Positions 1 through 10,400 of a stretch of 21,232 nt of DNA are shown in pieces (position 1 is the stretch's first letter; every line of letters starts with the position of its first letter). Below the pieces are notes generated by a model. The model searched no databases and was not told where the DNA came from. It saw only the letters and a program-made list of their open reading frames with translations. A program made the translations under genes and the position numbers. Source of the DNA: an uncultured Mollicutes bacterium (GTDB taxonomy: Bacteria > Bacillota_I > Bacilli_A > RFN20 > CAG-826); contig CALBGF010000084.1 in the NCBI GenBank assembly GCA_937893635.1, positions 1 through 21,232 of the forward strand, given 5' to 3'.

Positions 1-23
1 AGGTCTTGTGCACATGCGTAGTA

Positions 24-53
24 ATTATACGATATATAAATATATCAAGTCAA
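24..53 (-). promoter_or_regulatory. Sigma-A type promoter reading off the left edge
   Basis: On the minus strand a -35 TTGACT (48-53) and a perfect -10 TATAAT (24-29) are separated by 18 bp. The start point would be near position 17, so only the first bases of the transcript are in the window and the driven gene cannot be seen. The spacer contains a perfect 16-bp palindrome (31-46), which could be an operator or simply AT-rich sequence. The promoter lies downstream of the terminator of the preceding protease gene, so it begins a separate transcription unit. Confidence 0.75.
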
Positions 54-81
54 CATTTTTTTTAATTTATTCCACTGGTGC

Positions 82-109
82 TAAAAAAATCCACATATTA
101 TTGTGGACT
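82..109 (-). terminator. Rho-independent terminator of the second metalloprotease gene
   Basis: Read on the minus strand, TCCACA pairs with TGTGGA (102-107 with 90-95) around a 6-nt loop. Weaker pairs extend the stem outward, and a run of seven T follows at once. It lies 17 bases beyond the stop codon of the upstream gene. Confidence 0.85.
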
Positions 110-125
110 TAAAAATTATATTTAT

Positions 126-1637
126 TTATTTTTTAGTAAATGTTAATATAGCCTTAGAAGAACTCAATTTATCAATTCTAATGTTATATTCTAATGTAGC
201 GCCATTATTAAATGTGAAGTCTTTTCTAAAAACATCTCCTTCAATATAAAGACTATCATTAGTAACCAAATTACCTTGTTTTAAATAATTATCACCATGT
301 TTATCAATAATATAAACTAAAGGCATATTGTCTTCTGAATAAGATAAAGTATTAGAATGTGCTAGTTTGCGATAATGGGGTTGCCCAGTAGAATCATATT
401 TTTTTAGTGTTTCTTCTACTCCTTCATCACCATCATAACCGATAAAAGGATTTTGAGCATATGTCATATAGTGACCAATACGCGCATCAACATGCATTAT
501 TTTAATTCCTGGTTTAGTCATTAAAGAAAAGTTTTTGTCTCCTGTAGTGTATTCTACCTTGCTATCATGAGCATTTAATCCTTTAGGAGAATATAATTCA
601 ATTAATAAATATTCATCCATTGCCGATCCATTCCATGATTTAGAAGGTATCAAAATACAATCACCATTTTTATAAGAAGCATTAATAGTTATTGTTGTTT
701 CATCTTGAATAACATAAGGCCTTGTCCAATTCAAAAGCATCTTGGAGAATGTATTTTCATCGCCTAGATTATAATCCATCATATCCATACCGCCCATTGG
801 TTTAAATATTTGCGCAGCATCTTGAGAATAATAATCACTTAGTCCTAACAAATGTCCTGTTTCATGAATATATGTATGAGTATCAACTTTAGCAAAATCT
901 TCTTCACTATTCATATAATAATAACTTGCCCACAAATAAGTTCTAGCTAGGTTATCATCATTTTCAAGTTCATCTGCAGTATAAGGCGGCATTGATGATT
1001 GATACGCCCATAAAGCTGTGTCTTTTTTTTGATAACGAGCCGCATAAATAAAAGCAATTCCATCAATATATTTATCACTATCAGTGTTAAATTTAGATAA
1101 ATCAACACCTTGACTCTTATAATATTTAATTGCGGATTTAGCAATATCATTAACAATTTTTTTATCATTAAGTAAATCGCTTGTAGAATACTCACTATGA
1201 TACCAATCCATTACTTCTCCACGCAAATGTAATTTACCAAAACTAGAACTATTAAAATACGATGTAACTGAACTAAATACATTACGATTATCAACACCAA
1301 AAAAAGCATTATGGATTTTATTTTTAGCTTTGGTGCATCCACCATTTAATGTAGAGCAACTATAATCTGTAAAATCCACAGGAATAACTAATAATTGTCT
1401 TTCGCCAGTAGAAGGTATTGTGATGATTTTTTCACTGCTTGAATATGGAAAATCTTGAAGTATTTCTTGATAATTCAAACTATATTTAGCTGGTTTATAA
1501 TAACCTTCTTCTTGAATTTCTACATATTTGTCTTTATCTTTTGAATAATTGTTAAAAGTCGATAAAGAAGATGCGCTACAGCCTGATAAAAATAATGCTA
1601 ATCCTAAAATCAAAAAACTCTTTTTTTTCATTGTCAT
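126..1637 (-). CDS. Secreted lipoprotein metalloprotease, M6 (immune inhibitor A)-like, copy B
   Basis: This is probably a cell-surface zinc metalloprotease. The start at 1637 gives 503 residues with a basic N-terminus, a hydrophobic stretch and a lipobox L-S-G-C with Cys20 as the lipid-anchored residue; AAAGG stands 7 nt before this ATG. A longer reading frame from 1697 would begin inside the preceding terminator and is unlikely. The catalytic HETGH is at residues 258-262, followed by GLSDYY (265-270), fitting the HExxHxxG pattern of M6-type metzincin-like peptidases. Upstream lies a degenerate calcium-loop-like segment (about 184-192). Cys94 and Cys101 match a Cys pair in the neighbouring paralog and may form a disulfide. 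It is shorter than typical InhA proteins, lacking their C-terminal region. Substrate is unknown; the family generally cleaves host or extracellular proteins. Family assignment is firm at motif level, exact subfamily less so. Confidence 0.82.
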   Translation of the reverse strand: MTMKKKSFLILGLALFLSGCSASSLSTFNNYSKDKDKYVEIQEEGYYKPAKYSLNYQEILQDFPYSSSEKIITIPSTGERQLLVIPVDFTDYSCSTLNGGCTKAKNKIHNAFFGVDNRNVFSSVTSYFNSSSFGKLHLRGEVMDWYHSEYSTSDLLNDKKIVNDIAKSAIKYYKSQGVDLSKFNTDSDKYIDGIAFIYAARYQKKDTALWAYQSSMPPYTADELENDDNLARTYLWASYYYMNSEEDFAKVDTHTYIHETGHLLGLSDYYSQDAAQIFKPMGGMDMMDYNLGDENTFSKMLLNWTRPYVIQDETTITINASYKNGDCILIPSKSWNGSAMDEYLLIELYSPKGLNAHDSKVEYTTGDKNFSLMTKPGIKIMHVDARIGHYMTYAQNPFIGYDGDEGVEETLKKYDSTGQPHYRKLAHSNTLSYSEDNMPLVYIIDKHGDNYLKQGNLVTNDSLYIEGDVFRKDFTFNNGATLEYNIRIDKLSSSKAILTFTKK

Positions 1638-1659
1638 CTTCTTACCTTTCATAGAAATA

Positions 1660-1688
1660 ATTTTAACATAATTAGTGAGTAAAAAAAA
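1660..1688 (-). promoter_or_regulatory. Possible extended -10 promoter of metalloprotease B
   Basis: On the minus strand TG-T-TAAAAT gives an extended -10 (TAAAAT at 1660-1665) about 22 bp before the chosen start. The -35 would fall in the T-run of the preceding terminator, with no real TTGACA match. This is a weak prediction; readthrough of the upstream terminator is the alternative source of transcription. Confidence 0.3.
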
Positions 1689-1712
1689 CCATATCATTTT
1701 AAATGATATAGT
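1681..1712 (-). terminator. Rho-independent terminator between the two metalloprotease genes
   Basis: On the minus strand ACTATATCATT pairs with AATGATATGGT over 11 bp (one G-U pair) around a 3-nt loop, followed by eight T. The stem is AT-rich, so termination may be incomplete. It separates the two tandem paralogs into individual units. Confidence 0.8.
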
Positions 1713-1747
1713 TTTTAGTAAATTTTAAAGTATTAATTTTTATAATT

Positions 1748-3418
1748 TTAATTATTACCTGTTTTTTCAAATTTAATGGTTACACCATTCTTGTCCATTT
1801 TTTCAATAACGAATCTAAAGCCTAACTCATCGCCTTCGTATCCATTTTTATCAACAGTTGGAACGCCACCCACAGTAATAATACTTTGCCCTGTATGCAA
1901 CTTATAATTGGCGTATGCTTTACCTTCATAGCCGAAAGAATCACCTTCATGGAATAATGATGCATCTGTAGCATAAGGAGTAATATATTGTCCTTTATCA
2001 TTCTTTTGTTTAAATGAACATTCACCAGACGGTTCTAATAATTCAATTAATTTATATTCAGGAATTGCACTTCTTGTAACTGAATTATCATTAGCAATAT
2101 CACAATATGAGAATCTATTGGAAATATCATCAACAAAGTCAACGAAAATACCGCTACTAGCAACTGTAACATTACCGCTTGCAAGATCAAAACCAGCTAA
2201 ACGTGAGTCAACATGATATACTTTAACACCTGGTTCTTGGAATACTTGTGGATAAGAACCTGCAAATTGATGTTCTGAATCATATTTATTTAATCCTTCT
2301 GGTTGATAGTATTCTAGTAATATATATTCACCAAACATTGAGCCATTCCAATTAGCGTTAACAAGAATGAAATCGCCTGAAGAATAGAAAGGTTTAATTG
2401 TAATTGTAGTTGAATCTCCTTTTACAGTAGAATTACTTACAACATATGGTTCAGTCCAACCATAAATCATTTTAGAATAAGCATTATGATCACCGACGTT
2501 ATTATCCATCATATCAATTCCGCCTAAAGGACCATAGTCATCAATACCATTTTGTGGACCATAAGTGTAGTAGTCAGGTAAGCCCATGATATGACCAGAT
2601 TCATGAATAAATGTATGAGCATCTGGTAACCAATCACCATTTTCATCTTTACATTCAACATATTTCCCATCTTTAAGCATTTTATCTTCATACATAAAGT
2701 CAACACTTGCCCAGAAATAGCATAGTGGAACTGGAAGTATATCTTTATCTGCTTCTAAATCAATATCATAATGTGAATTTGAATTATATTGGTAAGCCCA
2801 AAACAAGTCAGTAGTGTCAATGCCTGTACTTGTTGGCAAAATTTGTGATCTCTTTGGAACAGTATAAATTAAATAAACAGCATCAATATATCCATCTTTA
2901 TTTTGATCAAAATCATCAATATCATCATATTTACTCTTGTACCATTCAACTGCTTCATCTAGAATTCTATCAGAAATACCAGTATTGTTGCCTTCCATTT
3001 GTAAAGCATATTGATGGGCGGATAATTCTGGTCTAAACCATTCTGTAACTTTACCACTAATATCTAATTTCCCATAACTTGACTTTTTATAGAATGATGA
3101 TAAAGATTCCCAGTTTGTCTCTTCAGATTTGCCGAACATAGTTCTTCTAATATCATCTCTTAATCCATTGCAGCCACCATATTTAGCAAGTTTAGTTGAA
3201 CTACAAGGATAGTCAACGAATTCAACAGGAATAACTAATACTTTTTGTTTACCAGTTGATGGTAAATCGGCTTTATATCCTCTACTTTTACGAACTTGAG
3301 TTAATGAAGTTTTAAAGCTTGATCTTTTTACTCTACTTGGTCCTCCACAAGCAGTTAATGAAAAAGCTGTTGTAGCCACTACTGCAAGTGCAAATAAACT
3401 TTTTAAAAGTTTTTTCAT
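1748..3418 (-). CDS. Secreted lipoprotein metalloprotease, M6 (immune inhibitor A)-like, copy A
   Basis: A 556-residue predicted cell-surface zinc metalloprotease. The signal peptide runs to a lipobox L-T-A-C with lipidated Cys24. HESGH (272-276) followed by GLPDYY (279-284) supplies the HExxHxxGxPD signature of M6 peptidases. Residues 171-179 (DQNKDGYID) form an EF-hand-like calcium loop of the kind M6 enzymes carry before the active site. KVLVIPVEF (59-67), the Cys72/Cys83 pair and the segment around YSKMIYGWTEPYVV (314-327) are shared with copy B, so the two are divergent tandem duplicates. The start is fixed by AAGGAGG 8 nt before the ATG. It lies directly after the rpoC terminator and has its own promoter and terminator. 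The extra length relative to copy B is partly in the loop before the catalytic motif and partly in the C-terminal third. Substrate and biological role cannot be read from the sequence. Confidence 0.85.
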   Translation of the reverse strand: MKKLLKSLFALAVVATTAFSLTACGGPSRVKRSSFKTSLTQVRKSRGYKADLPSTGKQKVLVIPVEFVDYPCSSTKLAKYGGCNGLRDDIRRTMFGKSEETNWESLSSFYKKSSYGKLDISGKVTEWFRPELSAHQYALQMEGNNTGISDRILDEAVEWYKSKYDDIDDFDQNKDGYIDAVYLIYTVPKRSQILPTSTGIDTTDLFWAYQYNSNSHYDIDLEADKDILPVPLCYFWASVDFMYEDKMLKDGKYVECKDENGDWLPDAHTFIHESGHIMGLPDYYTYGPQNGIDDYGPLGGIDMMDNNVGDHNAYSKMIYGWTEPYVVSNSTVKGDSTTITIKPFYSSGDFILVNANWNGSMFGEYILLEYYQPEGLNKYDSEHQFAGSYPQVFQEPGVKVYHVDSRLAGFDLASGNVTVASSGIFVDFVDDISNRFSYCDIANDNSVTRSAIPEYKLIELLEPSGECSFKQKNDKGQYITPYATDASLFHEGDSFGYEGKAYANYKLHTGQSIITVGGVPTVDKNGYEGDELGFRFVIEKMDKNGVTIKFEKTGNN

Positions 3419-3462
3419 AGAAATAACCTCCTTAAAATTCTTAAAATCTATAAGTATATAGT

Positions 3463-3491
3463 ATTATAGCAAATACACTTTATAAACACAA
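3463..3491 (-). promoter_or_regulatory. Extended -10 promoter of metalloprotease A
   Basis: On the minus strand TGC-TATAAT is an extended -10 with a perfect hexamer (3463-3468). The -35 at 17 bp spacing is only TTGTGT (3486-3491). The extended -10 may compensate for the weak -35, or an activator may act here. The -35 lies inside a perfect 9-bp inverted repeat (3484-3504). Confidence 0.7.
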
Positions 3492-3504
3492 AGGTTTTGT
3501 GTTT
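3484..3504. promoter_or_regulatory. Perfect inverted repeat over the -35 of metalloprotease A
   Basis: AAACACAAA, a 3-base spacer, then TTTGTGTTT: a 21-bp perfect dyad that covers the -35 hexamer. The position suits a repressor operator for the secreted protease. On the plus strand it is followed by more T and would look like a terminator, but there is no plus-strand gene to terminate. Operator function is inference. Confidence 0.5.
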
Positions 3505-3523
3505 TTTTTCTAATAATTAAGCT

Positions 3524-3552
3524 AAAAAACCACCTCATAACGAGATGGTTTA
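3524..3552 (-). terminator. Rho-independent terminator after rpoC
   Basis: On the minus strand AACCATCTC (3542-3550) pairs with GAGGTGGTT (3528-3536) around a 5-nt loop, then six T. It closes the rplK-to-rpoC unit about 20 bases beyond the rpoC stop codon. Confidence 0.9.
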
Positions 3553-3572
3553 GTTTAGTGTTTAATTAATTA

Positions 3573-6500
3573 CTATTTTTGATCGAACTTTTCAATGTAT
3601 TGTTGTTTTACTAAGTCCATCTTTGATTTAACATCAAATGTTTCTAGTAATTCATCTTCTTGTTCATCGCTTAATAGTCCACGTCCTGCTGGAATTAATT
3701 TACCAGTAATAACGTTTTCTTTTAAGCCATGTAAGATATCAGTCTTACCTTTGATTGCGGCATCAGTAAGAATCTTTGCAGTTTCTTGGAATGAAGCAGC
3801 TGATAAGAATGATTCTGTTTCAAGAGCAGCTTTAGTGATACGTAAGATTTCTGGTACACATACTGCAGGTTTTCCACCTTTAAGTAAGATTTCTGTATTT
3901 GCTTCAGTAAACGCTTCTTTATCTACTAAAGTATCTGGTAAGAGTTTTGTATCTCCACCATCAAGAATGTGTACTTTACGCAACATTTGAGAAACGATAA
4001 CTTCAATGTGTTTATCAGAAATTTCAATACCTTGAGCACGATATACTTTTTGTACTTCTTTAATGATGTATTTTTCAACTTCATAAACACCAGCATTAAT
4101 TAATAATTCAACTGGGTAAATAGCACCTTCAGTAATCTTTTGACCAGGTTTTACTTCATCGCCAACTTTAACACGAAGTCTTGCACCAAATGTTGTTGTT
4201 TCAACTTTGGTATCATTTGTTTCTTCGTTTTCAATAGTGATTGTATAACAACCATTATTTTCTTTAATATCTTTGACTTTACCGCTAATCTTAGAAATAA
4301 CGGCACGTCCTTTTGGATTACGTGATTCAAATAATTCTTGAACACGAGGTAAACCTTGAGTAATATCGCTACCAGCAACACCACCAGTATGGAATGTACG
4401 CATGGTTAATTGAGTACCAGGTTCACCAATTGATTGAGCAGCCATAATACCAACTGCTTCACCAATTTCAACTTCTTTACCAGTTGCTAAGTTCAAGCCA
4501 TAGCAATGTTTACATACGCCATGTTTTGTTTGACATCCAAGTAAAGATCTAATTTCAACGTGAGTAATACCAGCATCCACTACTCTTTGAGCATCAGCTT
4601 CAGACATTAATGTATTGCCTGGAACAAGAATTTCACCAGTAGTAGGATCAACGATATCATGTAATGAATATCTACCAAATAAGCGGTCTTTTAATGGAAC
4701 GATTACTTGATCTCTTGCAGTATCCCTAATTTCGCTTACTACAAATCCGACATCAGTACCACAATCTTCTTCTCTAACAACTACGTCATGAGAAACATCG
4801 ACTAATCTTCTTGTTAAGTAACCAGAGTCAGCAGTCTTTAATGCAGTATCAGCTCCACCTTTACGGGCACCGTGAGTAGCAATGAAGAATTCGCTAACTT
4901 TAATACCTTCACGGAAACATGATTTAATTGGTAATTCAATAGTTTCACCAGATGGGTTAGCCATAAGTCCACGCATAGCAGATAATTGAGTAAAGTTAGA
5001 AATGTTACCACGAGCGCCGGAATTAGCCATCATATAGATTGGGTTATCAATTTCGGTATCCATGTGTTTCTTAAGGGCAACTTCGAATTTCTTACGAATA
5101 TTTTCCCAAATTTCAACAACTTTCTTATGTCTTTCAGCATCGGTATAATAACCTTTTTTAGCCATGCTATTAACAGTATTAACAGCCTTATCTCCTTCTT
5201 CAATGTATGTTTTCTTTTCATCAACAACATTAATATCAGCAATAGAAACAGTAATACCAGCATAAGTAGAATACTTAAAGCCTTGGTCTTTCATCTTATC
5301 AAGAACGACAGATGTCTTAGTTGTACCATATCTCTTGAAAATTTGGTTAATAATTGTACCTAAATCTTTCTTACAATATGGTTTTCTAATTGGTTGTTTA
5401 GCAATATATTCTTTGATATTTGTGCCTTTTGGTACAAAGTCACTAGCAATAGTAGTTTCAAAGTTTTTCTTATTGCTTGGATCATTTAAATATGGGAAGT
5501 CAGCAGGATAAATCTTATTGAAGATTAACTTACCAACTGTAGTAATTAAATAACCATTATATTCTTCATCTGTTAAATTATCTTTATTGATTTCTTTACC
5601 TGGAATAGCAATACGGTTATGCAAGTTGATTTGCTTTGTTAAATAAGCACGTTCAACTTCATCAATATTACGGAATACTTTTCCTTCGCTTTCAGCATAT
5701 AAGTGGAAGCGTTCAGCTTCTTCGTTGTCGCCCATATCTTCGCACTTTTTAGCACGGCCTTCAAAGTATTCTTTAGTTGATTCAAGTGTTAAGTAGTAGT
5801 TACCAAGAACCATGTCTTGAGATGGAGTAACGATTGGTTTACCATCTTTAGGTCCTAAAATGTTATTACTTGCTAACATTAAGTCAACAGCTTCTTCTTG
5901 AGCTGATTTTGATAATGGTAAGTGAACAGCCATTTGGTCACCATCGAAGTCAGCGTTAAATCCAGTACAGACTAATGGGTGCAAACGAATTGCACGACCT
6001 GCTACTAACTTAGGTTGGAATGCTTGAATACCAAGTCTATGCAATGTAGGAGCACGGTTTAATAATACTGGGTGGTCGCTAATAATTTCTTCAACAATAT
6101 CAAATACTTTTTCATCATAACGATCAATTAATTTTTCTGCTTGTTTATGAGCAGATGCATATCCTCTTTTAATTAATAAAGAGACAATATATGGACGTAA
6201 TAATTGAATAGCCATTTCACGTGGGATACCACATTCATACATCTTTAAGTCTGGTCCAACAGCAATAACTGAACGACCTGAATAGTCAACACGTTTACCA
6301 AGTAAGTTTTGACGGAAACGACCTTGTTTACCTTTCAAGATACTTGTTAAACATTTAAATGTACGGCCATTAGGGCCTTGTACAGGTTTATTTCTACGAC
6401 CATTATCGATTAAAGCATCAACGGCTTCTTGCACCATACGTTTTTCATTTAAAAGAATAACAGATGGGGCATTCATTTCGATTAATCTTTTTAAACGATT

Positions 6501-7436
6501 ATTACGAGTAATAACACGGCGATATAATTCGTTTAAATCAGAAACGGCGAAACGTCCACCTTCAAGTTTACACATTGGACGTAAGTCTGGTGGTAAAACA
6601 GGAATGCAGTCTAAGACCATCCATTCTGGTCTGTTTCCAGATGAACGGAAAGCTTCAATAACCGCTAAACGTTTCATTAATTTCTTTTGTTTATCTTTCT
6701 TAGAATCTTTAATTTGAGCACGAAGTTTTGCAGATTCAGCATCAAGATCAATTTCTTTTAATAATTTTTTGATTGCTTCTGCACCTTCGCCAAACTCAGC
6801 ACCAGTGTGTTTAGAAATAAATGCTGCTGTAGTTTGGAAATCAAAAGGTTCTTGTGGATAGTTTTCTAATTTGCTAATTAACTCGTTAGCGCGAGTATAG
6901 TCGTAACTTTCTTTGTCTAATTTATCAACAAAATCTTTAATTACAACTAATAAGTCTGCAGGACCATTCTTTTCAGAAATATGTTGTCCTTTTGTTAAGA
7001 ATTTAGATGTACCTGGATTAATAACAACGTGAGCAGCGAAATAAATAATTTCTTCAAGCTGTTTTGCAGGTATATCAAGTACTAGACCAATACGTGATGG
7101 TACACTCTTTAAATACCAAATATGAGTTACTGGTGAAGCGAGCTCAATATGGCCCATTCTTTCACGTCTAACTTCTTTAGAAATAACTTCGACACCACAT
7201 TTTTCACAAGTGACACCTTGGTAACGAATTTTCTTATATTTACCACAGTGACATTCGTAATCTTTAGAAGGTCCGAATATTTTTTCACAGAATAATCCGC
7301 CCATTTCTGGTTTTTGAGAACGGTAGTTAATAGTTTCAAACTTTTTAACTTCACCATGAGACCATGCACGAATTTTTTCTGGAGAAGCAAGAGAAATTTT
7401 AATTGACTTTAAATCATTAATATCAAACATTTTCAT
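3573..7436 (-). CDS. rpoC: DNA-directed RNA polymerase subunit beta'
   Basis: Largest core subunit of RNA polymerase, 1287 residues, somewhat longer than the Bacillus protein. The N-terminal zinc finger has Cys62, Cys64, Cys77 and Cys80. The absolutely conserved NADFDGD lies at 494-500, with Asp496, Asp498 and Asp500 holding the catalytic magnesium. The second zinc site is visible as EDCGTD followed by [14 protein letters not shown]. The trigger-loop region ([10 protein letters not shown]) is intact. No large lineage insertion is obvious. The gene starts 8 bases after the rpoB stop codon, and its AAGGAGG overlaps the end of rpoB, so the two are tightly coupled. Two ATGs compete: the one at 7436 is only 3 nt from the SD, whereas ATG 7430 (protein beginning MFDIND, 1285 residues) is 9 nt away and may be the true start. 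The gene ends in TAG. Confidence 0.98.
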   Translation of the reverse strand: MKMFDINDLKSIKISLASPEKIRAWSHGEVKKFETINYRSQKPEMGGLFCEKIFGPSKDYECHCGKYKKIRYQGVTCEKCGVEVISKEVRRERMGHIELASPVTHIWYLKSVPSRIGLVLDIPAKQLEEIIYFAAHVVINPGTSKFLTKGQHISEKNGPADLLVVIKDFVDKLDKESYDYTRANELISKLENYPQEPFDFQTTAAFISKHTGAEFGEGAEAIKKLLKEIDLDAESAKLRAQIKDSKKDKQKKLMKRLAVIEAFRSSGNRPEWMVLDCIPVLPPDLRPMCKLEGGRFAVSDLNELYRRVITRNNRLKRLIEMNAPSVILLNEKRMVQEAVDALIDNGRRNKPVQGPNGRTFKCLTSILKGKQGRFRQNLLGKRVDYSGRSVIAVGPDLKMYECGIPREMAIQLLRPYIVSLLIKRGYASAHKQAEKLIDRYDEKVFDIVEEIISDHPVLLNRAPTLHRLGIQAFQPKLVAGRAIRLHPLVCTGFNADFDGDQMAVHLPLSKSAQEEAVDLMLASNNILGPKDGKPIVTPSQDMVLGNYYLTLESTKEYFEGRAKKCEDMGDNEEAERFHLYAESEGKVFRNIDEVERAYLTKQINLHNRIAIPGKEINKDNLTDEEYNGYLITTVGKLIFNKIYPADFPYLNDPSNKKNFETTIASDFVPKGTNIKEYIAKQPIRKPYCKKDLGTIINQIFKRYGTTKTSVVLDKMKDQGFKYSTYAGITVSIADINVVDEKKTYIEEGDKAVNTVNSMAKKGYYTDAERHKKVVEIWENIRKKFEVALKKHMDTEIDNPIYMMANSGARGNISNFTQLSAMRGLMANPSGETIELPIKSCFREGIKVSEFFIATHGARKGGADTALKTADSGYLTRRLVDVSHDVVVREEDCGTDVGFVVSEIRDTARDQVIVPLKDRLFGRYSLHDIVDPTTGEILVPGNTLMSEADAQRVVDAGITHVEIRSLLGCQTKHGVCKHCYGLNLATGKEVEIGEAVGIMAAQSIGEPGTQLTMRTFHTGGVAGSDITQGLPRVQELFESRNPKGRAVISKISGKVKDIKENNGCYTITIENEETNDTKVETTTFGARLRVKVGDEVKPGQKITEGAIYPVELLINAGVYEVEKYIIKEVQKVYRAQGIEISDKHIEVIVSQMLRKVHILDGGDTKLLPDTLVDKEAFTEANTEILLKGGKPAVCVPEILRITKAALETESFLSAASFQETAKILTDAAIKGKTDILHGLKENVITGKLIPAGRGLLSDEQEDELLETFDVKSKMDLVKQQYIEKFDQK

Positions 7437-7444
7437 TGTCCTCC

Positions 7445-10400
7445 TTATTCTTCATCATTGATAGCATCAACAATGTCCATTGAATCTTCTTCATCAAAAG
7501 CATATTGATCAGTTAAATCTTTAACTGCTTGAGGAATACGATGTTCCTCTGCTTCTGCTTGTTTAGAAATTTCTGATGTATCAATTTCTGCACCATTTTG
7601 GTCATATAAACGGAAATCTAATGCTAAAGCTTGAAGTTCTTTTGTTAATAACTTGAATGCTTCTGGCATACCTGGTTTTGGTAATGGTTTTTGTTTAATA
7701 ATAGCGTCATAAGCTTTACGACGTCCGACACGATCATCAGATTTGATTGTCATCATTTCTTGTAATGTGTGAGCGGCACCATAAGCTTCAAGAGCCCAAA
7801 CTTCCATTTCACCAAATCTTTGTCCACCTTTTTGTGCTTTACCACCTAAAGGTTGTTGAGTAATAATTGAGTAAGTACCAGTTGCACGAGCATGTAACTT
7901 ATCATCAACCATGTGGACTAACTTAATCATATACATGATACCAACAGAGATACGTTCATCAAAACGATCACCTGTACGTCCATCATAAAGAATGGTTTTA
8001 CCATCTGGACTTAATCCAGCTTTATTCATTAAATCAAATATTTCTTCATTAGATATACCATCGAAAACTGGAGTAGCAATTTTCATGCCTAGTTTTTTAG
8101 CAGCCATACCTAAGTGAATTTCAAGAATTTGACCAATATTCATACGAGAAGGAACACCTAATGGATTTAACATAATATCAACTGGGGTACCATCTGGTAA
8201 GAATGGCATATCTTCTACAGGTAAAATACGGGAAATAACACCTTTGTTACCATGACGTCCAGACATCTTATCACCTTCAGAGATTTTTCTCTTTTGGACA
8301 ATATAGACACGAACTTTTTCATCAACTTTTGGTGGAAGTTCATCACCGTTTTTACGTGAGAATACTTTAACATCAAGAACAACACCAGCACCACCATGTG
8401 GAACACGTAATGAAGTATCTTTACCATCTTTAGTTTTATCAGCAAAGATAGCCATTAATAATTTTTCTTCCGCAGTAGGTTCTGTTTGCCCTTTAGGAGT
8501 AATCTTACCAACAAGAATATCTCCTTCTTTTACTTCTGCGCCTGGAATAATAATTCCGCGCTCATCAAGATAAGTCTTAGCGTCTTCACTAATGTTAGGA
8601 ACATCACGAGTATATTCTTCGTGACCAAGTTGAGTATTACGACATTCACAATCATAAGATTCAATGTGAATTGTAGTATATACATCATCTTTAACTAATC
8701 TTTCAGACATAATGACAGCATCTTCGTAGTTATAACCATTCCAAGTCATAAATGCGATAGTGACGTTTTGTCCTAGAGCTAATTCGCCATTTTCCATTGC
8801 TGGACCATCAGCAAGAATTTGTCCGACTTTAACTTGATCTCCAACTTTAACAATTGGATGTTGATTTATACAAGTTCCTTGGTTGGAACGCATAAATTTT
8901 TGTAAATGATATGTACGATCTACGCCATTATTAGTTGTAATAATTTTTGTAGAATCAACGTATTTAACAATACCATCTTCCTTAGAAACAACAGCAATGC
9001 CAGAGTCCTTAGCAATAAAGTGTTCCATACCTGTTCCAATATAAGGAGCATGTGGATTTAATAAAGGTAAGGCTTGACGTTGCATGTTAGCACCCATCAA
9101 AGCACGGGTAGTATCATCGTTTTCAAGGAATGGAATACATGATGCAGCGATTGAAACGATTTGTTTTGGCGATACATCGATGTAGTCAATTTTTTCTTTT
9201 GGTGCTAAAACTGTTTCACCATTTTCACGAGCAATAACTAAATCATTTTTGATGCAGTGATTTTCATCTAATGGAGTATTAGCTTCAGCAATAAGATACA
9301 TTTTTTCTTGATCTGCTGTTAAGTAATCAGCGGTTTCAAGGACACGGCATGTACCTTTTTCGACTCGACGATATGGAGTCTCAATAAATCCGTATTTATT
9401 AATCTTTGCATAACATGCAAGATTGTTAATAAGACCAATGTTTTGTCCTTCAGGTGTTTCAATTGGACAAATACGTCCATAGTGTGAATAGTGAACATCA
9501 CGCACAGCGAATGAAGCACGTTCACGAGTAATACCACCAGGTCCTAAAGCAGAAATACGACGTTTATTTGTCAACTCTGCAAGAGGGTTTGTTTGGTCCA
9601 TAAATTGCGACAATTGTGAACTAGCGAAGAATTCTTTAATTGCACTTGCAACAGGTCTAATGTTGATAAGTTGTTGTGGAGTAACTTCGGTTAAATCAGA
9701 AATAGACATTTTGTCTTTAACTGCTTTACACATTTTTGTTAATCCATTACGGAATTGATTTTGGATTAATTCACCAACACAACGAATACGACGATTACCT
9801 AAGTGGTCAATATCATCTGTTTCACCAAATCCTTCTATAATATTCATAAAATATGAGAATGTAGCAAGGATATCAGAAATAGTTACACAGTTTAATGATT
9901 GATCTAAATCTGTACCAATAATATTTGTTGTTTTAGTTTGTTCTTCATCAACATAAACTTTAACAATATTAACTTTTCCATGTGCATCAAGGTTAGTATT
10001 GATTGGTAAAATTCTTTCATGAGCTCCTTTTTCAAAGAAACCGACATTTTGTAATTCATCAACCATTGCCTTAGTTAATAAAGTGCCTTTTTCATAAACG
10101 ACTTCGCCATCAGCAGAAATTAAGTCTTCTGCTAAAACACGACCAGGTAAACGGTTATAAACTCCTAATTTTGAGGAATATTTATAACGACCAGCGCATC
10201 CTAAATCATAACGTTTTGGATCAAAAAGTCTTTGAGTTAAGAATGTGATTGCACCAGCTTCGTTGTACGGTTCGCCTGGTTTTAATCTAATAAATATTTC
10301 TCTTAAAGCTCTAGTAGATGATTTTGTATCTTCATCTTTTTTAAGAGTATTTAAAAGCATTTGATTATCACCAAATAAATCAGTGATTAATTTATTACCT

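Noticed and set aside
1638..1697. Longer start for metalloprotease B
   Set aside because: That ATG is inside the preceding terminator hairpin, and the signal peptide begins properly only at the internal MTMKKKS start with AAAGG upstream.
3484..3510. Plus-strand terminator at AAACACAAA/TTTGTGTTT plus T-run
   Set aside because: No plus-strand gene exists upstream of it; overlap with the minus-strand -35 makes an operator more likely, though this is not proven.
3595..3990. Plus-strand open frame of 131 codons opposite rpoC
   Set aside because: It lies opposite well-conserved rpoC codons, has no ribosome binding site and its translation is low-complexity shadow sequence. The same holds for plus-strand frames near 4986-5363, 12174-12455 and 12935-13285.
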